From: Arenibacter sp041392165
Lineage (GTDB): Bacteria > Bacteroidota > Bacteroidia > Flavobacteriales > Flavobacteriaceae
Length of the DNA: 64,000 nt
Direction: 5' to 3'
NCBI GenBank assembly: GCA_041392165.1
Contig: JAWKMN010000001.1
Location: forward strand, 1,116,001-1,180,000
A program made the position numbers and the translations under genes. This document shows positions 52,979 through 61,421 of the stretch, piece after piece; position 1 is the stretch's first letter; each line of letters starts with the position of its first letter. The notes under the pieces were generated by a model. The model was not told the origin of the DNA. It saw only the letters and a list, made by a program, of their open reading frames with translations, and did no database searches.

Positions 52979-53491
52979 ATGGATTTACAAAAATATGTTC
53001 GGGAAATTCCCGATTTTCCGGAGGAAGGTATTTCTTTTAAGGATATTACGCCCCTATTGCAGGACGCTAGTGCCTTGGCGGGCGCAGCCGATGCCCTGTT
53101 TCAACTGGTACAAGATATAAAAGTAGATAAAGTGGTGGGCATGGAGAGTCGGGGATTCTTCTTTGCGCCTTTATTGGCAACCCGTCTTAATGCCGGCTTT
53201 GTCCCGGTAAGAAAACGTGGGAAATTGCCACATCAAATAATTAGTGAGCCCTATGCTCTGGAATATGGTACGGATGTACTGGAAATACATGTGGATAGTA
53301 TATTAAAAGGGGAGAAAGTACTTGTTCACGATGATGTTCTGGCCACCGGGGGTACGGCACAGGCCGTTTGTAAACTTGTTGAAAAACTGGGAGGGGAAGT
53401 AGTGCAGTGCAACTTTTTGCTGGAGCTAACATTTTTAAAGGGGAGGGGCAAGTTGTGCGGATATCCTGTTGGGGCCCTTATGCAGTATTAG
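52979..53491 (+). CDS. apt: Adenine phosphoribosyltransferase
   Basis: 170 aa, the normal length. It converts adenine and PRPP to AMP (purine salvage). The family start is MDLQKYVREIPDFPEEGISFKDITPLL. VGMESRGFFFAPLLA carries the adenine-binding hood region, and VLVHDDVLATGGTAQA is the 13-residue PRPP-binding motif near 121-136. Single gene, divergent from tRNA-Arg. Its stop overlaps the end of a small convergent gene. Confidence 0.97.
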   Translation: MDLQKYVREIPDFPEEGISFKDITPLLQDASALAGAADALFQLVQDIKVDKVVGMESRGFFFAPLLATRLNAGFVPVRKRGKLPHQIISEPYALEYGTDVLEIHVDSILKGEKVLVHDDVLATGGTAQAVCKLVEKLGGEVVQCNFLLELTFLKGRGKLCGYPVGALMQY

Positions 53492-53640
53492 TCCAAGGCA
53501 TTTGTGGTTACCAAGTAGCGCCAGCCTATTATGGCCATTTGCATTTTTGTAGCTTTGGAAAGGTCCAGTTGTCTTTTTGAATAGGACGGCAATATCAACT
53601 TGTTCATTTTTGTCAGAAGTGTAAAGAAAGTCTTTTTCAT
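53488..53640 (-). CDS. Small conserved basic protein (50 aa)
   Basis: A frame on the minus strand from ATG 53640 to TAA 53488: MKKTFFTLLTKMNKLILPSY, then LDLSKATKMQMAIIGWRYLVT. I remember near-identical short proteins beside housekeeping genes in many Flavobacteriaceae genomes, sometimes labelled SsrA-binding protein although they are far too short for SmpB. It is basic, amphipathic and of unknown function. It overlaps the apt stop by three or four bases in a convergent arrangement. Confidence 0.7.
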   Translation of the reverse strand: MKKTFFTLLTKMNKLILPSYSKRQLDLSKATKMQMAIIGWRYLVTTNALD

Positions 53641-53815
53641 TCCATAGATTTTTTAGGGATTGGATCCAAAAGTTTGTAATCTGTGTTCATACAGCTACAA
53701 ATATAAGGACTATGTGGAGAAATGGTATGAGGTTTTGATCTGGGGGCGCAATGCACTTTAAAATGGACGGTATCATCGATAAAGTGCATTGTGGCCATAA
53801 GATCTTCCTCAAATA

Positions 53816-53845
53816 TTGCAAGTTTTGGAATAAAGCGTATTTTTG
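53816..53845 (+). promoter_or_regulatory. Promoter for ndk
   Basis: TTG (53816-53818), 19-base spacer and TATTTTTG (53838-53845), 17 bases before the ndk ATG. Confidence 0.65.
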
Positions 53846-53862
53846 CGCAAAATTTTAGAGCG

Positions 53863-54282
53863 ATGAGCACAAATAGAACTTTTACCATGATTAAGCCCGA
53901 TGCCGTTGAGAATGGACATATCGGTGGAATTTTGGACAAAATAACTTCGGCCGGATTCAAAATCGTGGCAATGAAATATACGCAATTGAGCAGAAGGGAT
54001 GCACAGGCGTTTTATGCAATACATAAGGACCGTCCTTTTTTTGGTGAATTGATTGATTTTATGACCAGAGGACCTATTGTAGCGGCTATTCTGGAAAAGG
54101 ATAATGCCGTGGAGGATTTTCGTGCATTGATCGGGGCAACAAACCCTGCCGATGCAGCGGAAGGGACTATACGAAAATTGTTCGCTACCTCAATAGCCGA
54201 AAATGCGGTACATGGCTCGGATAGCGACGAAAATGCAGCCATAGAAGGGGCATTTCACTTTGCAGGTAGGGAAATTTTTTAA
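53863..54282 (+). CDS. ndk: Nucleoside-diphosphate kinase
   Basis: 139 aa. It transfers phosphate from ATP to other NDPs through a phospho-histidine. N-terminus RTFTMIKPDAVENGHIGGIL; active site NAVHGSDSDENAAIE with the catalytic His just before GSDS; C-terminal HFAGREIF. ATG 53863 is chosen because the family begins there and the promoter -7 box ends 17 bases upstream; the frame is open to 53791. It is monocistronic with a shared terminator downstream. Confidence 0.97.
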   Translation: MSTNRTFTMIKPDAVENGHIGGILDKITSAGFKIVAMKYTQLSRRDAQAFYAIHKDRPFFGELIDFMTRGPIVAAILEKDNAVEDFRALIGATNPADAAEGTIRKLFATSIAENAVHGSDSDENAAIEGAFHFAGREIF

Positions 54283-54302
54283 GGAATATTGTTAAAAAAC
54301 TA

Positions 54303-54334
54303 AAAAAAACCACGCCCAAGAGCGTGGTTTTTTA
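54303..54334. terminator. Bidirectional terminator between ndk and the DUF721 gene
   Basis: AAACCACGC (54307-54315) pairs with GCGTGGTTT (54322-54330). T runs follow on the + strand and, as the A run at 54302-54309, on the minus strand. Confidence 0.85.
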
Positions 54335-54350
54335 ATTCTATAAAGGAAGT

Positions 54351-54647
54351 TTATCTCAGGACAATTTTTGTGATGAGATCCTTTCCCAATTCCTCGTTCA
54401 ATAATTTTATGATCTTAGATTTGCCCAAACTTAACTCCTCTCTAAGAACAGACGAGGATAGCGACACAAATAGGGTGTCGTTGCGCAGTTCAATGGCCGT
54501 GGTATAGTTGTTAACGCCGTTGCCCATTAGATTTTTCCAGGCTTCCCTCGCATTAACGCGATCCATTCCTTTTTGCAACTTGTTTTCGGCAATGAATTCC
54601 TGTAAGGCATCACCCAAACTAAGATTGTCATTTTTTCTTTTGGCCAT
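54351..54647 (-). CDS. DUF721 (DciA-like) protein
   Basis: 98 aa. The pattern of DUF721 is seen in full: LGDALQEFIAENKLQKGMDRVNAREAWKNLMG, a KH-like beta-alpha region TLFVSLSSSVLREELSLGKSKIIKLLNEELG and the short ending LITKIVLR. DciA of other bacteria is a helicase-loading factor, so a replication link is plausible and suits the recF neighbour. The start codon overlaps the stop of the lipoprotein gene, so the genes are probably coupled in the recF operon. Confidence 0.9.
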   Translation of the reverse strand: MAKRKNDNLSLGDALQEFIAENKLQKGMDRVNAREAWKNLMGNGVNNYTTAIELRNDTLFVSLSSSVLREELSLGKSKIIKLLNEELGKDLITKIVLR

Positions 54648-55066
54648 TAGTGTTCAAGATCAATGGGTTCAAATTTCTTATAGTGGTATTTAATATTATC
54701 TTCACTTATTACTGTGAAGCGATTTTCCGATAAGCTTACAATTTTTTCATGCCATTCGCTCAGTTCTGTTTTGTAGTTTAAGGTGAAAACTCCTTTGTTT
54801 TCATAAATAGCGAACAATTCTGCATCATTGGAAGTAATGTAGGTACCGTTAAAATTGGGCTGTACCTTTTTTCTGAACCCTTCTTTGTCTTTAACTTCAA
54901 TATAATCTATACTGGTATTCACCACATAGTCTTTCTTGGAGCCATCGGGAAAAGTAACTTTTTCAATTTCCCAGTAGCCGTTTAAATAATGCAGATCTGA
55001 TTTGTCCACCTTATTTTGGCAACTTGTCAGGCCCATAAGGACAACTATAATAAAAACATATCGCAT
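54647..55066 (-). CDS. Lipocalin-like lipoprotein
   Basis: 139 aa. Signal peptide with lipobox LTSC (Cys16). The rest is beta-rich, with LNGYWEIEKVTFPDGSKKDY near the start, as in lipocalin-like domains, and a final strand FTVISEDNIKYHYKKFEPI. Function unknown. It sits between recF and DUF721 on the same strand with one base to recF and an overlap with DUF721, an order I recall from other Flavobacteriaceae. Confidence 0.85.
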   Translation of the reverse strand: MRYVFIIVVLMGLTSCQNKVDKSDLHYLNGYWEIEKVTFPDGSKKDYVVNTSIDYIEVKDKEGFRKKVQPNFNGTYITSNDAELFAIYENKGVFTLNYKTELSEWHEKIVSLSENRFTVISEDNIKYHYKKFEPIDLEH

Positions 55067-55067
55067 A

Positions 55068-56147
55068 CTACAACTTAAATATTTTATAGGATTGGTGTAT
55101 TTTTTTTACCACTTCCTCGGTTCTATCGGCATGGGTGTCACTGAGGAATATCTGACCAAAATTTTCTTCATCTACTAGATTAATGATTTGTGCCACCCTG
55201 TTTTCGTCCAATTTGTCAAAAATATCATCTAAAAGTAACAAAGGCGTAGTTCCGGCCTGTTTTTTTATAAAATAAAATTGTGCCAATTTTAGGGCGATCA
55301 AGAATGATTTCTGCTGTCCCTGACTGCCAAATTTTTTTATCGGGAGACCATCTATTTCAAAGTTAAGGTCGTCTTTGTGCGTGCCAACACCCGTGTATTG
55401 GAGGGCCTTGTCCTTTTCTAGGTTCCACTCCAATAAAGTTAAGAGTTCCTGGTCCAATAATTTACTGTCATATGTTAAATTCACCGGTTCTTTTCCGCCT
55501 GAAATGGCAAGGTATTGTTCTTTAAATATAGGGATGAACTCTTCTAGGAATTTGGATCTTTTATGGAATATTGCACTTCCGTATTCGTGTAGCTGCTCGT
55601 TGTAGATGGTCAAGGTGGTTTTGTCAAAAGTTTGGTTGGCGGCAAAATACTTTAAAAGGGAATTTCTCTGACCCAGGGTCTTGTTGTATTTAATAAGGTT
55701 GTGTAAATATTCCTTGTCGGATTGGGAAATTACCCCATCCATAAACTTTCTTCTGGTTTCACTACCTTCAATGATCAGGTCGCGGTCTGCCGGTGAAACA
55801 ATGACCAGGGGCAAAAAGCCAATATGGTCCGAGAATTTTTCATAAGCCTTTCCATTGCGCTTGATGATTTTTTTCATCCCCTTTTTTAGACTGCAGAGTA
55901 TTCTTTCCTCCCTGTCATTTTTTTGAAATTCCCCATCGATCACAAAAAAATCCGCTTCGTGTTTTATATTTTGGGTGGCAACGGGATTAAAGTAACTTTT
56001 TCCAAAGGAAAGATGGTAAATGGCATCCAAAATATTGGTTTTTCCTACCCCGTTATTGCCTACAAAACAATTTATCTTGGGATCGAACTCAAAATTTTCG
56101 GATGCAAGGTTTTTATAATTAATAAGTGATAATTTCTTTAGAAACAT
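55068..56147 (-). CDS. recF: DNA replication and repair protein RecF
   Basis: 359 aa, normal length. It loads RecA at gaps and stalled forks. Walker A CFVGNNGVGKTNILDAIY near 28-45, LSFGKSYF, ETRRKFMDGVISQSD, the ABC signature FGSQGQQKSFLIALKLAQ near 273-290, Walker B TPLLLLDDIFDKLDENRV and D-loop, and FLSDTHADRTEEVV at the end. First gene of a minus-strand operon with the lipoprotein and DUF721; divergent from the TPR protein gene. Confidence 0.96.
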   Translation of the reverse strand: MFLKKLSLINYKNLASENFEFDPKINCFVGNNGVGKTNILDAIYHLSFGKSYFNPVATQNIKHEADFFVIDGEFQKNDREERILCSLKKGMKKIIKRNGKAYEKFSDHIGFLPLVIVSPADRDLIIEGSETRRKFMDGVISQSDKEYLHNLIKYNKTLGQRNSLLKYFAANQTFDKTTLTIYNEQLHEYGSAIFHKRSKFLEEFIPIFKEQYLAISGGKEPVNLTYDSKLLDQELLTLLEWNLEKDKALQYTGVGTHKDDLNFEIDGLPIKKFGSQGQQKSFLIALKLAQFYFIKKQAGTTPLLLLDDIFDKLDENRVAQIINLVDEENFGQIFLSDTHADRTEEVVKKIHQSYKIFKL

Positions 56148-56222
56148 TCTGGCCTGTAAAATATTTGTTTTTTAATCCTCAAGGAAACTACAAAATATCC
56201 AAAAATAACGAATAAATACCCG

Positions 56223-56251
56223 TTTGGTTTTGGATAAAAACTTTATTTTTG
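56223..56251 (+). promoter_or_regulatory. Promoter for the TPR protein - ribH unit
   Basis: TTTG (56223-56226), a 17-base spacer and TATTTTTG (56244-56251), 21 bases before the ATG. Confidence 0.55.
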
Positions 56252-56272
56252 CGCGACTAATAAAATTCAAAA

Positions 56273-57037
56273 ATGGCAACATACAAGAAAAGAGGTTTTA
56301 AACCAAAAAATAAAGAAGAGGAGATTTTGTTGGAGGAGCAGGAAAGTACAACTGCAGAGGTGTTTAGTTCGTTGGATGAAGGAGCTTCAAGGTCGGAAGA
56401 ATGGGTTTCCAGAAATCAAAATTATATTCTTGGGGTGATTGGGGTGATTGCCGTGGCCGTATTGGGTTATCTGGCCTATTTTCAGTTTGTGGAAAAACCG
56501 AAGGAAGCCAGTGCTGCCAATGAGATGTTATATCCCCAGCAATATTTTGATCAGGCTTTATCCGCTACCACCGAAAAGGATTCTTTATTTACCCTGGCCT
56601 TGAACGGGGCTGAAGGAAAGTATGGGTTTTTGGATATTATTGAAGAGTACAACGGAACCCCTGCCGCTAATTTGGCCAAATATTCTGCAGGTATGGCATT
56701 TTTGAATATGCAGAAGTATGATGAGGCCATTAAGTATTTGGAAGGATTTTCCTCTGATGATCTTATCTTGGGAGCCTTGGCCAAAGGGGGATTGGGAGAT
56801 GCTTTTCTGCAATTGAACCAACCCGGTGATGCATTGGGGTACTACGAACAAGCTTTTGCCCACAGTGCCAACGATTTTACAACGCCAAAATTTTTGTATA
56901 AAGCGGGTGTTACCGCTTTGGATTTAAAAGAAAATGATAAGGCCCTTACCTATTTCCAAAGAATAAAGGAGGAATATCCTGGATCGGAAGAGGCTAGGAC
57001 AATAGATGCTTTTATAGGTAAGGCAAAAAACGATTAG
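56273..57037 (+). CDS. Tetratricopeptide-repeat membrane-anchored protein
   Basis: 254 aa. A charged N-terminus (first 45 residues) is followed by one membrane segment (about 51-71; YILGVIGVIAVAVLGYLAYFQFV), and then TPR-like helices: ANLAKYSAGMAFLNMQKYDEAIKYLEGF, AKGGLGDAFLQLNQPGDALGYYEQAF and YKAGVTALDLKENDKALTYFQRIKEEYPGSEEARTIDAFI. The architecture resembles YfgM-type proteins, which assist envelope protein quality control. It is followed by ribH after three bases. Confidence 0.9.
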   Translation: MATYKKRGFKPKNKEEEILLEEQESTTAEVFSSLDEGASRSEEWVSRNQNYILGVIGVIAVAVLGYLAYFQFVEKPKEASAANEMLYPQQYFDQALSATTEKDSLFTLALNGAEGKYGFLDIIEEYNGTPAANLAKYSAGMAFLNMQKYDEAIKYLEGFSSDDLILGALAKGGLGDAFLQLNQPGDALGYYEQAFAHSANDFTTPKFLYKAGVTALDLKENDKALTYFQRIKEEYPGSEEARTIDAFIGKAKND

Positions 57038-57040
57038 TAT

Positions 57041-57520
57041 ATGGCTACGGCTAATAAAAATTTATCGGTTTACGATAAAGCAACAATCCCAAATGCGAAG
57101 GATCTTCGGTTTGGGATTGTTGTTTCAGAATGGAACGGGACAATTACTGAAGGTTTGTATGAAGGGGCCAAAGAAGCACTTTTGGATTGTGGTGCCACGG
57201 AGGAAAATATTCTTCGGTGGAACGTTCCCGGTAGTTTTGAGCTGCCGTTTGGGGCCAAGAAGTTGATTGAAACCAAACCAGTAGACGCTGTAATTGCCAT
57301 AGGGAGCGTAATTCAAGGAGAGACCAAGCATTTCGACTTTGTTTGTAGCGCTACCGCACAGGGCATAATGGATTTAAACCTTAGGACCCAAGTTCCTGTT
57401 ATTTTTTGCGTGTTAACGGACAACAACATGCAACAGGCCATTGATAGAAGTGGGGGTAAACACGGCAATAAGGGTGCCGAGGCGGCTATAGCGGCCATTA
57501 AGATGGCCAGTTTGGGCTAG
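57041..57520 (+). CDS. ribH: 6,7-dimethyl-8-ribityllumazine synthase
   Basis: 159 aa. It catalyses the penultimate step of riboflavin synthesis, condensing the pyrimidine dione with dihydroxybutanone phosphate. Motifs: LRFGIVVSEWNGTITEGLYEGA, NVPGSFELPFGAKKL (substrate binding), AIGSVIQGETKHFDFVC (phosphate-binding and catalytic His region) and PVIFCVLTDNNMQQAIDRSGGKHGNKGAEAA. Likely cotranscribed with the TPR gene. Confidence 0.97.
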   Translation: MATANKNLSVYDKATIPNAKDLRFGIVVSEWNGTITEGLYEGAKEALLDCGATEENILRWNVPGSFELPFGAKKLIETKPVDAVIAIGSVIQGETKHFDFVCSATAQGIMDLNLRTQVPVIFCVLTDNNMQQAIDRSGGKHGNKGAEAAIAAIKMASLG

Positions 57521-57655
57521 TACTGTAATATACTTATTGTTGGGCTTGTTATTTATGACGAAAGAGAGGCGTCTTTCCCAGAATTGTTAACATTTTTTGG
57601 CAAGGGAGTTAAGGCATGTTTTTTGTTTTTGAGTAACTTTGAAACAATAAGTGTT

Positions 57656-57946
57656 ATGGGAAAGTTTTCGAAATTACGCAAAAATAAAAAGTTTAACTAT
57701 ACACCTCGCTACTACGATGATAAAGGTGAGGGAAGTCCGTACAAAATAGAGCATAAACTGGATAAGTTTAGGCCTACAATGGACGGTCGTAGAGGGCTTA
57801 AAGGCAAGTTCGGCAGGGCTATGGACGATTTAAAACGATCCGGAAGCCGCCATCAAAAAATTAGGACCCTCATCATAATTGCTCTCCTGATCCTTATTTT
57901 TCTTTACATCATAGATTTCGATCTATCTATCTTTATAACTCGATAA
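57656..57946 (+). CDS. Small basic membrane protein upstream of mutL
   Basis: 96 aa. Basic, Lys/Arg/Gly/Tyr-rich N-terminal two thirds (MGKFSKLRKNKKFNYTPRYYDDKGEG) and a C-terminal membrane segment (about 70-88; TLIIIALLILIFLYIIDF). ATG 57656 is chosen because the leader residues from 57584 overlap a TAACTTTG (57634-57641) that looks like a promoter -7 box. The TAA stop overlaps the mutL ATG by one base (TAATGG). Conserved beside mutL in this family as I recall; function unknown. Confidence 0.85.
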   Translation: MGKFSKLRKNKKFNYTPRYYDDKGEGSPYKIEHKLDKFRPTMDGRRGLKGKFGRAMDDLKRSGSRHQKIRTLIIIALLILIFLYIIDFDLSIFITR

Positions 57947-59799
57947 TGGCAGATATTATTAAGCTTTTGCCAGACCATGTTGCCAATCAAATTGCTGCAG
58001 GGGAAGTAGTTCAACGTCCTGCCTCCGTAGTAAAGGAACTTATGGAAAATGCTATTGATGCCGGTGCTTCTACCATAAAATTGGTGGTGAAGGACGGTGG
58101 AAAAACACTTATTCAGGTGATCGATGACGGTGTGGGAATGAGCGTTACGGATGCCCGGCTAAGTTTTGAGCGGCATGCAACATCAAAGATTCAAAAAGCC
58201 GAAGATCTTTTTCAGTTAAACACCAAAGGCTTCAGGGGAGAGGCCCTGGCCTCCATTGCTGCCATTGCCCATGTGGAAATGCAGACCAGAACCGCCGAAG
58301 ATGAAGTGGCGACCCATATAAAGATCGAGGGCAGCAAGATAATCTCCCAAGAGGTAACCGTGGCGCCAAAGGGAACCTCCATGATGGTAAAGAATTTGTT
58401 TTTCAATATTCCTGCCAGGCGAAATTTCCTTAAATCCAACAATGTGGAACTTCGTCATATTCTGGATGAGTTTCACAGAGTGGCCCTGGCCCATTCATCC
58501 ATTAATTTTCATTTTTATAATAATGGCAGTGAATTGTTTAATCTGCCCATGTCCAATAGTAGGCAGCGTATTGTGAATGTATTTGGTGCCAGGACCAATG
58601 AGAAACTGGTTCCTGTAAATGAGGATACACAAGTGGTACGGATAAGTGGATTTATAAGCAAGCCGGAATTTGCCAAAAAGAGCAGGGGAGAGCAGTTTTT
58701 CTTTGTAAACAATAGGTTTATAAAAAGCCCATACCTGCATCATGCCGTATTGGGCGCTTTTGAAGGACTGATAAAAAAGGAGAACCATCCGGGTTATTTT
58801 CTTTATTTAACTGTAGATCCGGGGTCTATCGATATTAATATCCATCCCACCAAAACGGAAATTAAATTTGATGATGAGCATACCCTTTATGCCATCTTAA
58901 GGTCTACCGTGAAACACAGTTTGGGTCAATTCAATGTAATGCCTTCCTTGGATTTTGAGCAGGACCAGAATCTGGAGACTCCCTATAAATACAAGGATAA
59001 ATCGGCAGAATTGCCCAGAATTAACGTGGATTCCAGTTTTAACCCTTTTAAGGAAGGCTCAGTTGCCGGTAATGCAAAGAGGCCCAATTTTCATAAACAG
59101 AATACAAAAAGTTGGGATGGCCTATATGTTGGCATGGAATCCAATATAGTTGATAATGAAGGGTTTAGTAGTGTAAGCTTCGAGTCCGATATTATTACAG
59201 GTTCTATTTTTGAGAATAAAAAGGAGACCGTTGATACGGGCACTACCACTTTTCAATTAAGGAGAAAATATATTGTGACCACCATAAAATCTGGAATGGT
59301 GGTCATAGATCAAAGTAGGGCCCATCAACGGGTACTCTATGAAAAGTTTTTAAAGAACATCACTGTAAAGGAAGCCGTTAGCCAGCAATTGTTATTTCCC
59401 TTATCTTTAACATTTTCTAAATCCGATTGTGCCATTATACGGGAAATTCAGGAAAGTTTAACCACAATAGGGTTTGTTTTTGATAGTATTGAGGGCGAAG
59501 AGGTAACGGTTACGGGGGTGCCACTATCCGTTCCCGAGAGTGAGGTAGGGATTATTTTGGATCAACTGATATCGGACTATCAACAGGATTTTGTGGTCGA
59601 TGGCTTTTCACAGACCGATATATTGGCAAAAACTTTGGCCAAATCCCTATCGGTCAAAACAGGAGAGATCTTGGACAGCGATTCCCAGCTGGCACTGGTA
59701 AACGATTTGTTTGCCTGTAAAGAGTCTGGGGCAAGTCCTTTTAACAAGCCAATATACGTCACCATTACCGAGGATGATATTGATAAAAAATTTATATAA
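57946..59799 (+). CDS. mutL: DNA mismatch repair protein MutL
   Basis: 617 aa. GHKL ATPase domain: MADIIKLLPDHVANQIAAGEVVQRPASVVKEL, NAIDAGAS, IDDGVGM, RHATSKI and GFRGEALASI. The transducer domain runs to about 330 (NNRFIKSP, IDINIHPTKTEIKF). The C-terminal dimerisation domain has VVIDQSRAHQRVLYEKF where endonuclease-type MutL has DQHAAHERxxYE, so His and Glu of that metal motif are Ser and Gln here. It coordinates strand removal after MutS mismatch binding. It overlaps the upstream small gene and touches the rhomboid gene (no gap). Confidence 0.97.
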   Translation: MADIIKLLPDHVANQIAAGEVVQRPASVVKELMENAIDAGASTIKLVVKDGGKTLIQVIDDGVGMSVTDARLSFERHATSKIQKAEDLFQLNTKGFRGEALASIAAIAHVEMQTRTAEDEVATHIKIEGSKIISQEVTVAPKGTSMMVKNLFFNIPARRNFLKSNNVELRHILDEFHRVALAHSSINFHFYNNGSELFNLPMSNSRQRIVNVFGARTNEKLVPVNEDTQVVRISGFISKPEFAKKSRGEQFFFVNNRFIKSPYLHHAVLGAFEGLIKKENHPGYFLYLTVDPGSIDINIHPTKTEIKFDDEHTLYAILRSTVKHSLGQFNVMPSLDFEQDQNLETPYKYKDKSAELPRINVDSSFNPFKEGSVAGNAKRPNFHKQNTKSWDGLYVGMESNIVDNEGFSSVSFESDIITGSIFENKKETVDTGTTTFQLRRKYIVTTIKSGMVVIDQSRAHQRVLYEKFLKNITVKEAVSQQLLFPLSLTFSKSDCAIIREIQESLTTIGFVFDSIEGEEVTVTGVPLSVPESEVGIILDQLISDYQQDFVVDGFSQTDILAKTLAKSLSVKTGEILDSDSQLALVNDLFACKESGASPFNKPIYVTITEDDIDKKFI

Positions 59800-60546
59800 A
59801 TGGGTAGGATTACGGACGCAGTAAAGCATTTGATCATTATTAACGTGTTGTTTTTTGTAGCGACCCAATTATACGGCGATCAAATGTACCAATGGTTTTC
59901 CCTTTGGTTTCCGAAAAATGAAAATTTTGGGTTTTGGCAGATATTGTCCCATATGTTTATGCATGGTGGATTTATGCATATTTTGTTCAATATGTACGCA
60001 TTATGGGCCTTTGGTTCCCCACTGGAAAGTATGTGGGGAAGAAATAAATTTTTCTTCTTTTATTTCTCGGCAGGCATTGGGGCCGCTTTGATCCATACCG
60101 GGGTAAATTACTATTATTTTAACCAAGGAATGGATGCTTTGATAAGCTCGGGTATTCCCAAAGAACAAATAATGGAAATTATTAGTGGAGGCAAATATAG
60201 CCCTAGTTGGTACGATGTGGCCCCTAAAAGTACCATAGATAATTTTTTGGGCGCTTTTAATACCCCGGCTGTGGGTGCCTCCGGTGCCATATATGGTGTT
60301 TTGGTGGCATTTGGCATGTCTTACCCCAACAGTGAGCTTTTTTTAATGTTTATTCCGGTGCCGGTAAAGGCCAAATATTTTATCCCGGTACTCATTGCAC
60401 TCGATTTGTTTTCTGGGGTAACGGGCTATTCCATCTTTGGAAACGGAATTGCACATTTTGCCCATGTGGGCGGGGCATTGTTCGGGTTCATCATGATGTG
60501 GTATTGGAAAAAGAATCAGTTTAACAACAATCGCTGGGACAGGTAA
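59800..60546 (+). CDS. Rhomboid-family intramembrane serine protease
   Basis: 248 aa, about six membrane segments. The rhomboid features are HMFMHGGFMHILFNMYALWAFG (conserved HxxxN), ESMWGRNKF, the catalytic Ser in AVGASGAIYGVLVAF (GASG, near residue 165) and the catalytic His in IAHFAHVGGALFGF. It cleaves single-pass membrane proteins within the bilayer. The insertion with two helices before the Ser box is common in Bacteroidota. It directly follows mutL and overlaps the second rhomboid gene by one base. Confidence 0.93.
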   Translation: MGRITDAVKHLIIINVLFFVATQLYGDQMYQWFSLWFPKNENFGFWQILSHMFMHGGFMHILFNMYALWAFGSPLESMWGRNKFFFFYFSAGIGAALIHTGVNYYYFNQGMDALISSGIPKEQIMEIISGGKYSPSWYDVAPKSTIDNFLGAFNTPAVGASGAIYGVLVAFGMSYPNSELFLMFIPVPVKAKYFIPVLIALDLFSGVTGYSIFGNGIAHFAHVGGALFGFIMMWYWKKNQFNNNRWDR

Positions 60547-61418
60547 TGGGCAATCAGAACATTGGATATTATTACAATAGGTTAAATATTGCGGAAAGGC
60601 TTATAGCTATTAATATAGCGGTATTTATTCTAAGTGGTCTGTTAAAGATATTGTTCGGTTTTTCCGGGGATAGCATTATCGGATGGTTTGAACTCCCTAA
60701 GGACTTCTTTCATTTTCTTGGGCAGCCATGGTCTATTGTTACCTATTCTTTCTTCCATTCCGGTCTGGGCCATATTTTTTGGAATATGTTGATGCTGTAT
60801 TTTGCAGGGAGAATTTTTTTGAACCTTTTCGATAATCGGAGGTTTCTGAACGTGTACTTTTTGGGGGTAATCCTCGGTGGAATGATATTCTTATTGAGTT
60901 ATAATATTTTTCCGGCCTTATTAGGTATAAATACGTCCCTTATTGGTGCTTCGGCCGGGGTTACCGCTGTATTGATATTTATTTGTTCCTATTTGCCCAA
61001 TCAGGAGGTACGTGTTATTTTTTTTAATGTAAAACTTTGGCATATTGGGGTCTTTGTAGTCTTGTTGGATCTTATCCAAATTTCAGTGGGAGGTAATGTA
61101 GGAGGCCGTTTGGCCCATTTGGGAGGTGCTGCATTGGGATATTTTTATGCACGCCAACTCATTAACGGCAACGATATTGGTAGTGGTTTTGCCAAGTTTA
61201 TGGATAGCATTGCCAATTTGTTTAAGCGGAGGGAAAGAAAATCCCCCCTAAAAACGGTTTACCGCAAAGAGAACCGTGGTGGAGGTAGTACGGATACCTA
61301 TGACAAGGAAAGTCGGCAACGTAAAATAGATGCTATTTTGGATAAGATTAGCAAATCCGGTTACGAAAGCCTTTCCAAGGCTGAAAAAGATTTTTTATTC
61401 AAGGCGGGAAAAGAATAG
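60546..61418 (+). CDS. Rhomboid-family protease with cytoplasmic tail
   Basis: 290 aa. Second rhomboid: SFFHSGLGHIFWNMLMLYFAGRIF (HxxxN), catalytic Ser in SLIGASAGVTAVLIF (GASAG), catalytic His in RLAHLGGAALGYFYA. After the last membrane segment (about 200) comes an approximately 90-residue charged tail with RERKSPLKTVYRKENRGGG and a conserved end IDAILDKISKSGYESLSKAEKDFLFKAGK, typical of Flavobacteriaceae homologues. The start overlaps the stop of the first rhomboid gene by one base. Confidence 0.92.
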   Translation: MGNQNIGYYYNRLNIAERLIAINIAVFILSGLLKILFGFSGDSIIGWFELPKDFFHFLGQPWSIVTYSFFHSGLGHIFWNMLMLYFAGRIFLNLFDNRRFLNVYFLGVILGGMIFLLSYNIFPALLGINTSLIGASAGVTAVLIFICSYLPNQEVRVIFFNVKLWHIGVFVVLLDLIQISVGGNVGGRLAHLGGAALGYFYARQLINGNDIGSGFAKFMDSIANLFKRRERKSPLKTVYRKENRGGGSTDTYDKESRQRKIDAILDKISKSGYESLSKAEKDFLFKAGKE

Positions 61419-61421
61419 CAG

